DNA of 7,542 nt from Fidelibacterota bacterium UBA7300 (GCA_002471865.1 DKQU01000038.1:2564-10105), one strand, 5' to 3'. Numbered from the stretch's first letter, positions 1 through 6,877 are shown. Program-made: numbers and translations. Notes: generated by a model from the letters alone, not told the origin.

Positions 1-296
1 TTTGACTTCCTTCTAATTGCAACTGTGGTACCAATAAATATTGCGACCATAAAGAGCAAAATGGCCGGCACTGTATAAACAGAGATCGTTCCTAAGGCAG
101 CCCAGGTCATTAATGCATGCATCATCAGATACCATACGAACCCAAAGAGCAATATCCACATCCATTTTTTATGTTTAAACCGCCCTAAATCGAACGAACC
201 GGCTTTTATAGTTATGACAATTCCGGCAATAAAAAGAATTCCTCCTAATCCATAAAGATAAATAAAAGGGAGCCAAACCCTGGAAAAATCTAACAT
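1..296 (-). CDS. Small multi-pass membrane protein, partial (C-terminus beyond the window)
   Basis: An open frame runs from an ATG at 296-294 to the left edge without a stop (98 codons plus 2 nt). I do not recognise the family. The visible part is very hydrophobic, with three likely membrane segments at about residues 9-30 (FIYLYGLGGILFIAGIVITI), 45-68 (Trp/Met-rich, starting WMWILLFGFVWYLMMH) and 75-94 (VPAILLFMVAIFIGTTVAI). A basic loop (RFKHKKW, about 39-45) lies between the first two segments, and a basic RRKS stretch follows the third. By the positive-inside rule, the loop between segments 1 and 2 is probably cytoplasmic. The start lies 1 nt after the HIT gene stop (TGA-T-ATG) and the nearest GGAG is about 16 nt upstream, so translation is probably coupled to the HIT gene. 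It could be a complete small protein ending just outside the window or the N-terminus of a larger one. Function unknown. Confidence 0.75.
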   Translation of the reverse strand, partial: MLDFSRVWLPFIYLYGLGGILFIAGIVITIKAGSFDLGRFKHKKWMWILLFGFVWYLMMHALMTWAALGTISVYTVPAILLFMVAIFIGTTVAIRRKS

Positions 297-297
297 A

Positions 298-780
298 TCA
301 GAAATTATCAAACTCCGGTTTCATTTCGTCATACGATTCTTGTAATCCCTGCACCAATACTTTCGTGTGTCCCAAAACCGGCATGAAATTGGTATCTCCC
401 TGCCATCTCGGAACCAGGTGATAGTGAATATGCTCTTCAATACCGGCACCTGCAGAAGCTCCAAAATTCGCACCAAAATTGAATCCATCCGGATTTATCA
501 ATTTCTTGAGAATGGTCATGGATTTATCCGCAAATGCCATGACCTCCGATTTTGTCTCTTGTGAAATTTGGAGTGGATCATCAACATGTTCGTAAGGGGC
601 AATCATCAAATGATTATTGTTGTAGGGATAGAGATTCATAAGTACAAAACTAAACTCACCACGTTCCAAAATAAGCATTTCTCGATCATCACCACCCTGA
701 GGTTTATCGCAAAAAATACAGCCCTCGTCCTTTGGCTGGCGGATGTACTCGATTCGCCACGGTGCCCAAATCTTATTCAT
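298..780 (-). CDS. HIT-family nucleotide hydrolase/phosphorylase, Ap4A phosphorylase-like
   Basis: This is a 160-aa histidine-triad protein. The triad is at H117, H119 and H121 (EEHIHYHLVPRW); by family precedent the middle His (H119) is the nucleophile that forms a nucleotidyl intermediate. A CxxC (C21, C24) with H65 and H117 matches the zinc site of zinc-containing HIT proteins. The opening NKIWAPWRIEYI, the LMNLYPYNNNHLMIAPYEH segment and the NFGASAGAGIEEH segment resemble the mycobacterial Rv2613c type, described as an Ap4A phosphorylase. The probable role is cytoplasmic cleavage of diadenosine polyphosphates such as Ap4A, but the substrate cannot be read from sequence and an AMP-lysine-type hydrolase remains possible. 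Length is normal for the family. The ATG overlaps the end of the EF-G-like gene by 8 nt (ATGAATAA) and has only a weak purine-rich leader, suggesting translational coupling. The stop is followed after 1 nt by the membrane-protein start. Confidence 0.93.
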   Translation of the reverse strand: MNKIWAPWRIEYIRQPKDEGCIFCDKPQGGDDREMLILERGEFSFVLMNLYPYNNNHLMIAPYEHVDDPLQISQETKSEVMAFADKSMTILKKLINPDGFNFGANFGASAGAGIEEHIHYHLVPRWQGDTNFMPVLGHTKVLVQGLQESYDEMKPEFDNF

Positions 781-2845
781 CTTTTTCTGTCTTCGATGCA
801 GAAACTACCCGAGCTTCCATTTCTCTTGGAAGATCTTCATAATGGCTAAATTTTTCTCGATGCATCCCTCGGCCCCCGGTTACAGATCGAAGAACTGTAG
901 AATAGCGATATAAGTTAGCTTGCGGTACAAGTGCCTTCACAACTTGGTAATCACCTTCATTGTCCATGCCGAGAATCTTTCCTCTTCGACCGGAAATGTC
1001 GCCCATGACGTCACCCATGTGATCTTCCGGGACTTTTACTTCGATCTCAAATATGGGCTCCAGCATGCCGGGTTTCGCGTCCATGAAAGCATCCTTGAAT
1101 GCCCCCTTCCCAGCAATCTGGAAAGCGATATCCTTTGAGTCGACTGGATGCTGTTTCCCATCATAGAAATCAACCTTCATATCTACTACACGGTAGCCGG
1201 CCAAAATACCTTCTTCACACGCTGCTTTTACACCTTTCTCAACGGATGGAACGAAAACTCGGTCAACATTCTGACCAACCAATGAATCTGAGAATTCAAC
1301 TCCCTCTCCACGACTTTTAGGTGCTACACGCATCCAAACTTCTGCGAATTGTCCTGCACCACCAGACTGTTTTTTATGCCGATATTTTGCGGTGCCGCTT
1401 CCTTTGATCGTTTCCCGATAAGGTACCTTAGGCTCGACCAAATCAACTTCAACGTTAAATTTTCTTTTGAGCCGGGAAACTACTACCTCGATCTGCAACT
1501 CTCCCTGACCGGAAACAATTGTTTGTTTCAATTCCGGATCTACACGGAACAGAAAAGTTGGATCCTCTTCATGCAGCGTAGCAAGACCCGTAGCAATCTT
1601 TTCCTCATCGCCCTTGGACTTAGTAATTACAGCCTCGTTAATATTGGGAAGTGGGAAATCGATTCTGGGTAACTCAACATCAAGTTTGGAGCTGCATAAG
1701 GTGTCACCGGTATGTGTATTCTTAAGCTTTACAACTGCACCCATATCTCCTGCTCCAAGAACACCCACCTCCTTCCTGTTCTTACCATTCATGATGAACA
1801 GCTGTCCGAGCCGCTCGGATGAATGACGAGAACTATTCTTCAGATCCATACCGTGTTTTACCTCGCCGGAGTATACTCGGAAAAACGATAACTCCCCTAC
1901 ATGTGCTTCGCTGACTGTCTTGAACACAAACATACTTTCAGGATCAGAAGCTTTGACTTCTATCTCTTCCTTTGAGCCCGCTTTGAAAGCTTTAGAGGTA
2001 GAAAAATCATCCGGGGAAGGACAGTACTTTGCTATAATATCCATCAGTCTTGTAACGCCCACATTTGCATCAGCTGCGGTACAAACCAAAGGAATTACAC
2101 TTCCGTTAATAATAGCATCGTGGAGTCCAGCGCGAAGTTCTTCTTCTGATAAATTTCCCTGTTCAAAAAATTTCTCTAGCAGGGAATCATCCGATTCAGC
2201 TATATATTCGATTAACTCTTCATGAAGCTGATCCACACGATCCTTCCAGTCGCCGGATAGTTCTTCCGTTTGAAATTTCCCACTGCTATCACTTGAATAG
2301 GTAAGAAGCTCTTTACGAAGGACATCTGCAACTTGATTAAAACCGGGACCGGGATTTACGGGAATTGTAAAAGGAAATACTCGTTTTGAATAGCGGGACT
2401 GAAGTTGCGATAAAACTGTGTCAAATTTTGTGTGTTCTTTATTCATCATGTTTACTACCAGAATCTTAGGTATACCGTAGTCAGTGGCAAAATCCCAAAC
2501 TATGTCTGTACCAGCTTCAGGACCGGTTACACCATGTACCACAGCCACAGCAAAGTCAGAGACGCGGAGAGCGCTTTTTGCTTCACCCACGAAATCAAAA
2601 AATCCCGGTACATCAATTATATTCAGCTTCTTTTCGAGCCAATTGCAGTGAAGCAGTGTGGCACTTAAAGAAATTTCCCTGGATATTTCATCATGATGGT
2701 AATCAGAGATAGTGTTTCCATTTTCAGTCTTACCAATACGATTGGTCTCACCTCCATTGTAAAGAATGGCATCAGAGAGAACCGTCTTACCTGACGTTCC
2801 ATGACCAACCAATGAAAAATTACGAATGTCATTTGCAGTAGTCAT
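773..2845 (-). CDS. fusA2: Elongation factor G-like GTPase (EF-G2 type, divergent paralogue)
   Basis: This is a 690-aa translational GTPase with the full EF-G layout: G domain (1-280), domain II (about 285-385), III (about 397-475), IV (about 476-590) and V (about 592-675). Numbering is from the ATG at 2845. The P-loop is GHGTSGKT (14-21). The usual DTPGHVDF of switch II reads DVPGFFDF (78-85), so the His that positions the hydrolytic water is Phe. The usual NKMD reads NMMN (132-135). Domain IV keeps KKQSGGAGQF (491-500) and the tip loop GKQHPVDSKD, with the His equivalent to E. coli H583 at about 566. Domain V keeps MGDVMGDISGRRGKI. The altered switch II resembles mycobacterial FusA2 (DTPGYADF), so this is a paralogue and not the main fusA. 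Its role is unknown; ribosome binding or a stress function is inference. A GTG at 2848 directly precedes the ATG, but AAAGGA sits 6 nt from the ATG and only 3 from the GTG, so I prefer the ATG. Confidence 0.93.
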   Translation of the reverse strand: MTTANDIRNFSLVGHGTSGKTVLSDAILYNGGETNRIGKTENGNTISDYHHDEISREISLSATLLHCNWLEKKLNIIDVPGFFDFVGEAKSALRVSDFAVAVVHGVTGPEAGTDIVWDFATDYGIPKILVVNMMNKEHTKFDTVLSQLQSRYSKRVFPFTIPVNPGPGFNQVADVLRKELLTYSSDSSGKFQTEELSGDWKDRVDQLHEELIEYIAESDDSLLEKFFEQGNLSEEELRAGLHDAIINGSVIPLVCTAADANVGVTRLMDIIAKYCPSPDDFSTSKAFKAGSKEEIEVKASDPESMFVFKTVSEAHVGELSFFRVYSGEVKHGMDLKNSSRHSSERLGQLFIMNGKNRKEVGVLGAGDMGAVVKLKNTHTGDTLCSSKLDVELPRIDFPLPNINEAVITKSKGDEEKIATGLATLHEEDPTFLFRVDPELKQTIVSGQGELQIEVVVSRLKRKFNVEVDLVEPKVPYRETIKGSGTAKYRHKKQSGGAGQFAEVWMRVAPKSRGEGVEFSDSLVGQNVDRVFVPSVEKGVKAACEEGILAGYRVVDMKVDFYDGKQHPVDSKDIAFQIAGKGAFKDAFMDAKPGMLEPIFEIEVKVPEDHMGDVMGDISGRRGKILGMDNEGDYQVVKALVPQANLYRYSTVLRSVTGGRGMHREKFSHYEDLPREMEARVVSASKTEKDE

Positions 2846-2848
2846 CAC

Positions 2849-2949
2849 TTATCCTTTCATAAATATCCCTCATTAATTACTTGAGGATTTAGATGTGCAT
2901 TATTGTATTGATTTAGAGTTGACGAGTATAAAAAGAATGGCACTGCAAA
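2849..2949. other. Intergenic leader of the EF-G-like operon
   Basis: This is an AT-rich gap of about 100 nt between the 95-aa gene and the EF-G-like gene. It holds the -10 box, the leader and the ribosome binding site. I find no GC-rich hairpin with a T run that would act as an intrinsic terminator, and no small ORF with a credible ribosome binding site. Confidence 0.6.
2852..2858 (-). promoter_or_regulatory. Ribosome binding site of the EF-G-like gene
   Basis: GAAAGGA on the minus strand ends 6 nt before the ATG at 2845 and 3 nt before the alternative GTG at 2848. The spacing favours the ATG as the true start. Confidence 0.75.
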
Positions 2950-2953
2950 TCAA
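2908..2953. repeat. 7-bp inverted repeat flanking the promoter -10 region
   Basis: TTGATTT (2908-2914) and AAATCAA (2947-2953) are exact inverted copies separated by 32 bp. One arm covers the -35 box and the other falls just downstream of the predicted transcription start. It could be a pair of operator half-sites, but a 7-bp match in AT-rich DNA can arise by chance. Confidence 0.3.
2925..2953 (-). promoter_or_regulatory. Sigma70-type promoter for the EF-G-like/HIT/membrane protein operon
   Basis: On the minus strand, TTGATT (2953-2948, 4 of 6 to the -35 consensus) is followed after exactly 17 nt by TATACT (2930-2925, 5 of 6 to the -10 consensus). Transcription should begin near 2918, giving a leader of about 70 nt before the ATG at 2845. 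The -35 box overlaps the stop codon of the upstream 95-aa gene. This separates the EF-G-like operon from the sfsA-manC run, although read-through is possible because I see no terminator hairpin between them. Confidence 0.6.
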
Positions 2954-3237
2954 GTGATTTCCGAGGGTGCAGAGGCATCAATTTCCTTTAATATTTGCTC
3001 TGAAATAAACTCACGAAGTGAAGGAATTACAAAGCGCTGATCAAGGTCTAACTCATTAAATGAGCGAGCGAGAACTCTAAGCCGCTGACTCATGGGTTTT
3101 AAACGATTCAAGACAATAAAGCGGTCACCATTCAATGTGCAGAAACCACCTGCGAAATCTCCTTTTCCTTCAACAAATGAAATACCCATCTGCTCTGCTA
3201 ACTGTTCAAATTGGGAAAAGGTCTCCTGTTCAGTCAT
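2950..3237 (-). CDS. Conserved-looking 95-aa protein of unknown function, possibly a degenerate M78-like fold
   Basis: This soluble 95-aa protein has no signal peptide or membrane segment. The order of elements is an amphipathic N-terminal helix (FSQFEQLAEQMGISF), a GDFAGGFCTLNGDRFIVLN strand pair (about 26-44), a helix (SQRLRVLARSFNELD, about 50-64), then IPSLREFISEQIL. The run 'GG-x-C-x-x-x-x-x-x-x-IVLN ... RLRVLA' resembles the core of ImmA/IrrE (M78) peptidases, where a strand ending in N is followed by RFTLAHELGH. The HEXXH zinc motif is absent here (LARSFNELD), so any relation would be to a non-catalytic relative. This is inference from pattern only. The gene is real on context: its ATG overlaps the manC stop by 1 nt (TAATG) and AAAGG lies 7 nt upstream. 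It ends the probable sfsA-lipoprotein-manC transcript. Confidence 0.8.
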   Translation of the reverse strand: MTEQETFSQFEQLAEQMGISFVEGKGDFAGGFCTLNGDRFIVLNRLKPMSQRLRVLARSFNELDLDQRFVIPSLREFISEQILKEIDASAPSEIT

Positions 3238-4331
3238 TATAAAACCTTTGTTCTCCCTTCTATCCGTAGTTTCTCAACTAACTGTTTCACTTCTTCGACA
3301 CGATCTTGATGTACCACAAGTGTAGCGTCTTTTGTGTTAATGACAACCATGTTATCAGCACCTACAACTGCGGTGAATCGACCGTTGGAATGCACCAGAT
3401 TGTTATTCCCTTCGATGACCATTCCGTCACCTTTAATCACATTCCCTTTGCCGTTTTTTGTCAATAGATCGAAATAGGCATTCCATGAACCGATGTCACT
3501 CCATTTGAATTCGGCCCTGACAACAGATATATTTTTCGACCGTTCCAAGATAGCGTAATCCACCGATTCAGATGTCAGCTTCTCCCAGTTTTCTTCAAGA
3601 CTCGATTTATATTGTCTAGTACTGATTTTATCGCCAATCGCTTCAAGAGCTAAATAATCTTCAGGCATGTGCTCCATAACGTTCTGCAGGAAGACAGATG
3701 CCCGCCAGACAAACATCCCGCTATTCCATAGAAAATCTCCACTCGCCAAAAACCGTTTTGCGGCAGACAGATTTGGTTTTTCTGCGAATGTCTTAACTGT
3801 AAAAGCTTTTCCGTTTACCAATTCCTTCTTCTTGTTGAACTGGATGTAACCGTAACCGGTGTGAGGCGAGGATGGAACAACTCCCATAGTAACTAATGTT
3901 TCATCCTGAAGTGACAGATCGTGGGCTGTTTTCAACACATCAGAAAATGCTCGATGTCCAATAATGAGATGATCTGAAGGAAAAACAGCCATCACTCCAT
4001 CTTCGTCTTTTCTCTTAATGTGTTCCGCCATGAGTCCGATGGGCGGCATGGTGTTTTTTCCCGACGGTTCAACGATGATATTCCGTGTCTTTACCCCGTT
4101 AAGCTTACGGCTAATCTTCCGCTTAACATCGGCGCCGCAAATAATGTAGATGTCCTCAACAAAGGTGATTTTACGAAAGCGATCCACAGTCATCTGAAGC
4201 ATGGACGTATCGCCAAGGATGTTCAGCAGCTGTTTCGGTCTTGATTCTCGGCTCAGAGGCCAGAAACGAGTTCCCTTGCCGCCTGCCATGATAACAGCGT
4301 AAATCTTTCGTTTCTTTCTTGGATGATTCAC
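3237..4331 (-). CDS. manC: Mannose-1-phosphate guanylyltransferase (GDP-mannose pyrophosphorylase)
   Basis: This 364-aa nucleotidyltransferase makes GDP-mannose from mannose-1-phosphate and GTP in the cytoplasm, feeding capsule, O-antigen or glycoprotein glycans. The visible motifs in order are AGGKGTRFWPLSR (16-28, nucleotide loop), PKQ (32-34), EPSGKNTMPP (88-97), PSDH (118-121), HTGYGYIQ (157-164), FAEKP (182-186), WNSGMFVW (202-209) and WSDIGSW (277-283). They distinguish it from glucose-1-phosphate enzymes. The C-terminal part (about 295-345) looks like the short beta-helix region. The phosphomannose isomerase domain of the 470-480-aa AlgA/ManC type is absent, so this is the short monofunctional form. 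The usual RNTAP is KNTMP here. The start is a GTG, 6 nt after the lipoprotein stop. An overlapping ATG at 4333 is in another frame and hits TGA at once, and no in-frame ATG precedes the nucleotide loop. No clear Shine-Dalgarno is visible, so coupling to the upstream gene is likely. Confidence 0.95.
   Translation of the reverse strand: MNHPRKKRKIYAVIMAGGKGTRFWPLSRESRPKQLLNILGDTSMLQMTVDRFRKITFVEDIYIICGADVKRKISRKLNGVKTRNIIVEPSGKNTMPPIGLMAEHIKRKDEDGVMAVFPSDHLIIGHRAFSDVLKTAHDLSLQDETLVTMGVVPSSPHTGYGYIQFNKKKELVNGKAFTVKTFAEKPNLSAAKRFLASGDFLWNSGMFVWRASVFLQNVMEHMPEDYLALEAIGDKISTRQYKSSLEENWEKLTSESVDYAILERSKNISVVRAEFKWSDIGSWNAYFDLLTKNGKGNVIKGDGMVIEGNNNLVHSNGRFTAVVGADNMVVINTKDATLVVHQDRVEEVKQLVEKLRIEGRTKVL
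3245..3249 (-). promoter_or_regulatory. Ribosome binding site of the 95-aa gene
   Basis: AAAGG on the minus strand, 7 nt before the ATG at 3237 and inside the 3' end of manC. It supports real translation of the small gene. Confidence 0.6.
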
Positions 4332-4337
4332 ATCAGT

Positions 4338-5987
4338 TCAGTTTTCAGGGTAATGGAGTTCTACCCCTTCTCTGTCCCAGTTTGCTCTCACTTCCATAGT
4401 GTCTGGCAGAAAAACGAACGGTTCCGCAGTTTGAAACGGCATTGCCTTTCCGTAACTGTAGCGACCATTACCGTCTTTGTCCTGGAATACGTTCATAATC
4501 CAATTGCCTTCCGGAAGTTCCAATAGTGTAAAACCACGGTCGGAATTTACATCTGCTGAGACAGAAAGTGAGGCGTTTTCTACTGATTGAGCAGTCACGA
4601 TGGAGTTTTCTGCGAAAGGTTCGGATACCGTCCCCAAAATAGTTCCTGTCCCGGGTATTTCAATGGTTTGAACGGAAATCGTAACCGCTGAGTCGCTAAC
4701 TGCTTCGCCGCCGGGACTGCGGATAAAGTCGCCTCGTAATTTCAGTTCGTAAGCTTCTCCTGGCCGCCAACCTGAACTCGGCTGCACAGAAACCTGAGCC
4801 GGTACGTCCAAACCAATTCGAGCAAATTCTACAACACCGGTGGAATCGAAAAGCACCAGAGCAGAATCCTGAGGTTCCAGCTCAACAGGGTCTGAAAACT
4901 GCAGGATGACAGGCTCCGCTACAGTTACCTGAACACTTTTGGATGCCGGCGGCGTCAAAAGCTGAATGACACGTTCCGTATCAACAGGGACAGTAAACAT
5001 ACGCTCGGTCAACTCCAACAGTTGATCTACGCTGTCAACAACTCCTGACAGCAGCATCTCGAGGGAGTCACCTGCAGCAGCATCCGCCAGATAAAAGGAT
5101 ATACGGCGGGTGTCATCTTCCGATTGAAAAAGAGTACGCTCCATTTCCACACCATCTGATTTTTTCAGCGCAAGCTCCATCTGCTCCTGCTCGTCAAGCT
5201 CTACCGGATTGGTAAATCTAAGATAGCCCCGATGACCCGTCTCCATTCTGGCTTCCAGCAATTTTAGAGGTGGCGTTTCTGAGGCGATTCTGATGTTTAC
5301 ATGACTCAAAGAATCAGGACTGCCGACGAGAGTCACAGGATCTTTCCAAAACGTCCCGTACGGCATACGGCTGGGAATGAGCGGCGATGGGGCTCTGCCG
5401 CCCTGAAACGCCAGCAGGCGGTAATCTCCAGGCTCGAGATAAGAGAACGCGTAGGCGCCGGAATCATCCGTCTCTGTATAATACTTTGGTGATTCAGCAA
5501 AAAGTGAATCGTGATTTCCATGGCTGAGATTGTAGAGATAAACTGTGGCAGATCCTTCTCCACCGTACACGTGTCCGGAAATCTTCCCTTCGGAAATCTC
5601 ATCTCCTGTGCTGAACGCCAGCTGGTACGTCTGATCCAGCCGGACATCGTGCTCATCCTTGATATCCCTTGTAAGAGTCAGGATGTATGTCTGATTCCCG
5701 CCAAGCTCTTCCGGGAATGTCACTTCCAGCACGTTTTTCTTCAGTTTAACCTCCGGCTGCTCTGATAGAGCGGGAAGGACACGAATCAGAGACGCATTGG
5801 TATTCTCATCCAACCGCTCAGAAAAAGTAAGTTGAACCGTAAACCCCGACGAAATTCTCACTGTTCCCGAAGGAGGCTCTACGGCTGTCAGTGTGGGCGG
5901 AATGTCGTCCACAGGACCACCGGGCGGAGGAGCCACCGCGGCGCAGCCGAGTATGATAAGCATGGCAAGTGGATAGAGTTTTTTCAT
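4338..5987 (-). CDS. Ig-like domain lipoprotein (Big_5-type), Bacteroidota-like
   Basis: This 549-aa predicted lipoprotein has a signal peptide MKKLYPLAMLIILGC with a lipobox (ILGC) and C15 as the lipidated residue. A CAAVAPPPGGPVDDIPP stretch leads into an Ig-like domain at about 30-127 (FTVQLTFSERLDEN, ending YQLAFSTGD), the pattern of bacterial Big_5/SbsA-like domains. A second beta module (about 133-235, GKISGHVYGG ... DDSGAYAFSYLEPGDYRLLAF) resembles a carboxypeptidase-regulatory-like fold. A further Ig-like segment at about 345-440 includes VILQFSDPVEL. The last part has FQDKDGNGRYSYG (about 501-513) and ends in NWDREGVELHY. The architecture matches uncharacterised Bacteroidota envelope lipoproteins, and no enzymatic motif is visible. 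The residue after the lipid Cys is Ala, not Asp, so an inner-membrane retention signal of the E. coli type is absent. It starts with ATG 22 nt after the sfsA stop, without a recognisable Shine-Dalgarno, and precedes manC by 6 nt. Confidence 0.88.
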   Translation of the reverse strand: MKKLYPLAMLIILGCAAVAPPPGGPVDDIPPTLTAVEPPSGTVRISSGFTVQLTFSERLDENTNASLIRVLPALSEQPEVKLKKNVLEVTFPEELGGNQTYILTLTRDIKDEHDVRLDQTYQLAFSTGDEISEGKISGHVYGGEGSATVYLYNLSHGNHDSLFAESPKYYTETDDSGAYAFSYLEPGDYRLLAFQGGRAPSPLIPSRMPYGTFWKDPVTLVGSPDSLSHVNIRIASETPPLKLLEARMETGHRGYLRFTNPVELDEQEQMELALKKSDGVEMERTLFQSEDDTRRISFYLADAAAGDSLEMLLSGVVDSVDQLLELTERMFTVPVDTERVIQLLTPPASKSVQVTVAEPVILQFSDPVELEPQDSALVLFDSTGVVEFARIGLDVPAQVSVQPSSGWRPGEAYELKLRGDFIRSPGGEAVSDSAVTISVQTIEIPGTGTILGTVSEPFAENSIVTAQSVENASLSVSADVNSDRGFTLLELPEGNWIMNVFQDKDGNGRYSYGKAMPFQTAEPFVFLPDTMEVRANWDREGVELHYPEN

Positions 5988-6009
5988 TAATACAACGATA
6001 GATTAGAAG

Positions 6010-6711
6010 TTACGGCTTAGTCAGTTTATGGGGAATTACTTCTTTGTACATAATTTTCTGGGGTGTCACATGAGCTGAAATGACGTGTACTTCTACTCCC
6101 GCAGTTTCCGCCTCCAGCAACATCTGAGCAAATCTCGGATCCCGCTCCCACTGAGGCCGAAACAGTTTTACATCCGATCGCTGACAGACGAATAGGACTG
6201 CAGCACTCTTACCGGAATGGACAATCTCCGCCAGTGCCTCAACGTGCCGGGCGCCTCGCTCTGTTACAGCATCAGGAAACATGGCGACGCCGTCTTCCAC
6301 AAGTGTAACTGATTTAACTTCCAGGTACAACTCTCTGCTTCCCTTATTCAGCAGAAAATCGAAGCGGTGTCTGCCGTGGGGAACTTCCCTCCTCTTTAAC
6401 TCCCAATCAGTGAACATGGGGAGTTCCTTTTCCCGAAGCAGCTCCTCCACAAAACGGTTAGGCAAAGTGCTGTCCAGGGAAATCCACTGCTTACCGCTTT
6501 TTACCATGACAGTGGTCCATTCGGTCTTTCTGCCGCTGGTATTCTCCGCTTTCCTGATCTTAAGTGACGCTCCCGGGAGAAGGAGTTCCTGCAGTCGTCC
6601 CGGATCAGGCAGATGGCTATTTACGGGCTTGCCACTCATTTCCACAACAGTTAGGAAGCGGTTGGGACGCTCCAGAAACAGTGCATCATACAGTGGTCCT
6701 GCAATTTTCAC
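6010..6711 (-). CDS. sfsA: SfsA family protein (sugar fermentation stimulation protein homologue)
   Basis: This 233-aa full-length SfsA family member has the N-terminal OB-like part with SHLPDPGRLQELLLPG (32-47). Its C-terminal part has a PD-(D/E)xK nuclease-like core: RFDF (116-119, D118), LYLEVKSVTL (128-137, with ExK at 131-133) and the signature FPDAVTERG (145-153). E. coli SfsA was named for effects on maltose metabolism genes and binds DNA; the nuclease-like fold is known but its biological role is not settled. The start is a GTG at 6711. It has only a distant AGGA, but it aligns residue for residue in length with the E. coli N-terminus up to RFL, and a TAG stop lies six codons upstream. 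It is the first gene of the probable minus-strand run. The neighbouring genes do not explain its job. Confidence 0.95.
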   Translation of the reverse strand: MKIAGPLYDALFLERPNRFLTVVEMSGKPVNSHLPDPGRLQELLLPGASLKIRKAENTSGRKTEWTTVMVKSGKQWISLDSTLPNRFVEELLREKELPMFTDWELKRREVPHGRHRFDFLLNKGSRELYLEVKSVTLVEDGVAMFPDAVTERGARHVEALAEIVHSGKSAAVLFVCQRSDVKLFRPQWERDPRFAQMLLEAETAGVEVHVISAHVTPQKIMYKEVIPHKLTKP

Positions 6712-6776
6712 GGCGGGAAGTTTATCCTATCAAAGGAGACAGACAATCTAAATCCATATAGTAAGTATATTTCCCC

Positions 6777-6804
6777 TTAACCTGGAAATCTTCAATTGTA
6801 TAAG
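6777..6804 (+). promoter_or_regulatory. Candidate promoter for homoserine dehydrogenase
   Basis: TTAACC (6777-6782, 4 of 6 to the -35 consensus) is followed after 16 nt by TATAAG (6799-6804, 5 of 6 to the -10 consensus), which would start transcription near 6811, about 65 nt before the GTG. The match is modest and rests on consensus only. Confidence 0.35.
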
Positions 6805-6865
6805 TAAAAATCCTGATTAAACGTAAATTCGGGAAATTCATGGAAACCCTCTAAATTCTCAACTC

Positions 6866-6870
6866 GGGAG
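6866..6870 (+). promoter_or_regulatory. Ribosome binding site of homoserine dehydrogenase
   Basis: GGGAG ends 7 nt before the GTG at 6878. It decides this start; the GTG at 6870 reads only GTG-AAA-ACG-TGA. Confidence 0.75.
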
Positions 6871-6877
6871 TGAAAAC

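Larger units (their letters stand above)
6712..6877. other. Divergent intergenic region between sfsA and homoserine dehydrogenase
   Basis: This AT-rich 166-nt gap separates divergent genes and must carry the promoters of both. On the plus strand I see a modest promoter candidate and a clear ribosome binding site for hom. On the minus strand TATACT (6770-6765) and TATATG (6760-6755) are possible -10 boxes for sfsA, but neither has a good -35 at 16-18 nt. AAATTC occurs three times (6825, 6834, 6853). I see no T-box, riboswitch or attenuator structure that would announce amino-acid control of hom. Confidence 0.55.

Noticed and set aside
1349..1672. A 107-codon plus-strand frame opposite the EF-G-like gene.
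   Set aside because: Antisense to conserved domains III and IV; no domain or start signal.
773..2848. Calling the EF-G-like gene the main translation elongation factor.
   Set aside because: Altered switch II and G4 motifs and the lack of str-operon neighbours (rpsL, rpsG, tuf) point to a paralogue.
2849..2949. A possible intrinsic terminator after the 95-aa gene.
   Set aside because: There is a short T run (CTTTTTA on the minus strand) but no GC-rich stem before it; the same bases are better explained as the promoter spacer.
5333..5656. A 107-codon minus-strand frame inside the lipoprotein gene.
   Set aside because: It is a shifted frame within a gene with clear domain signals, has no ribosome binding site, and its composition is Arg/Ser/Ile-rich noise.
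6281..6751. A 156-codon plus-strand frame opposite sfsA.
   Set aside because: Antisense to a full-length family member; Ser/Arg-rich low-information translation.
6825..6858. Three AAATTC copies upstream of hom as a regulatory repeat.
   Set aside because: Six-base AT-rich words with uneven spacing (9 and 19 nt) are expected by chance in this gap.
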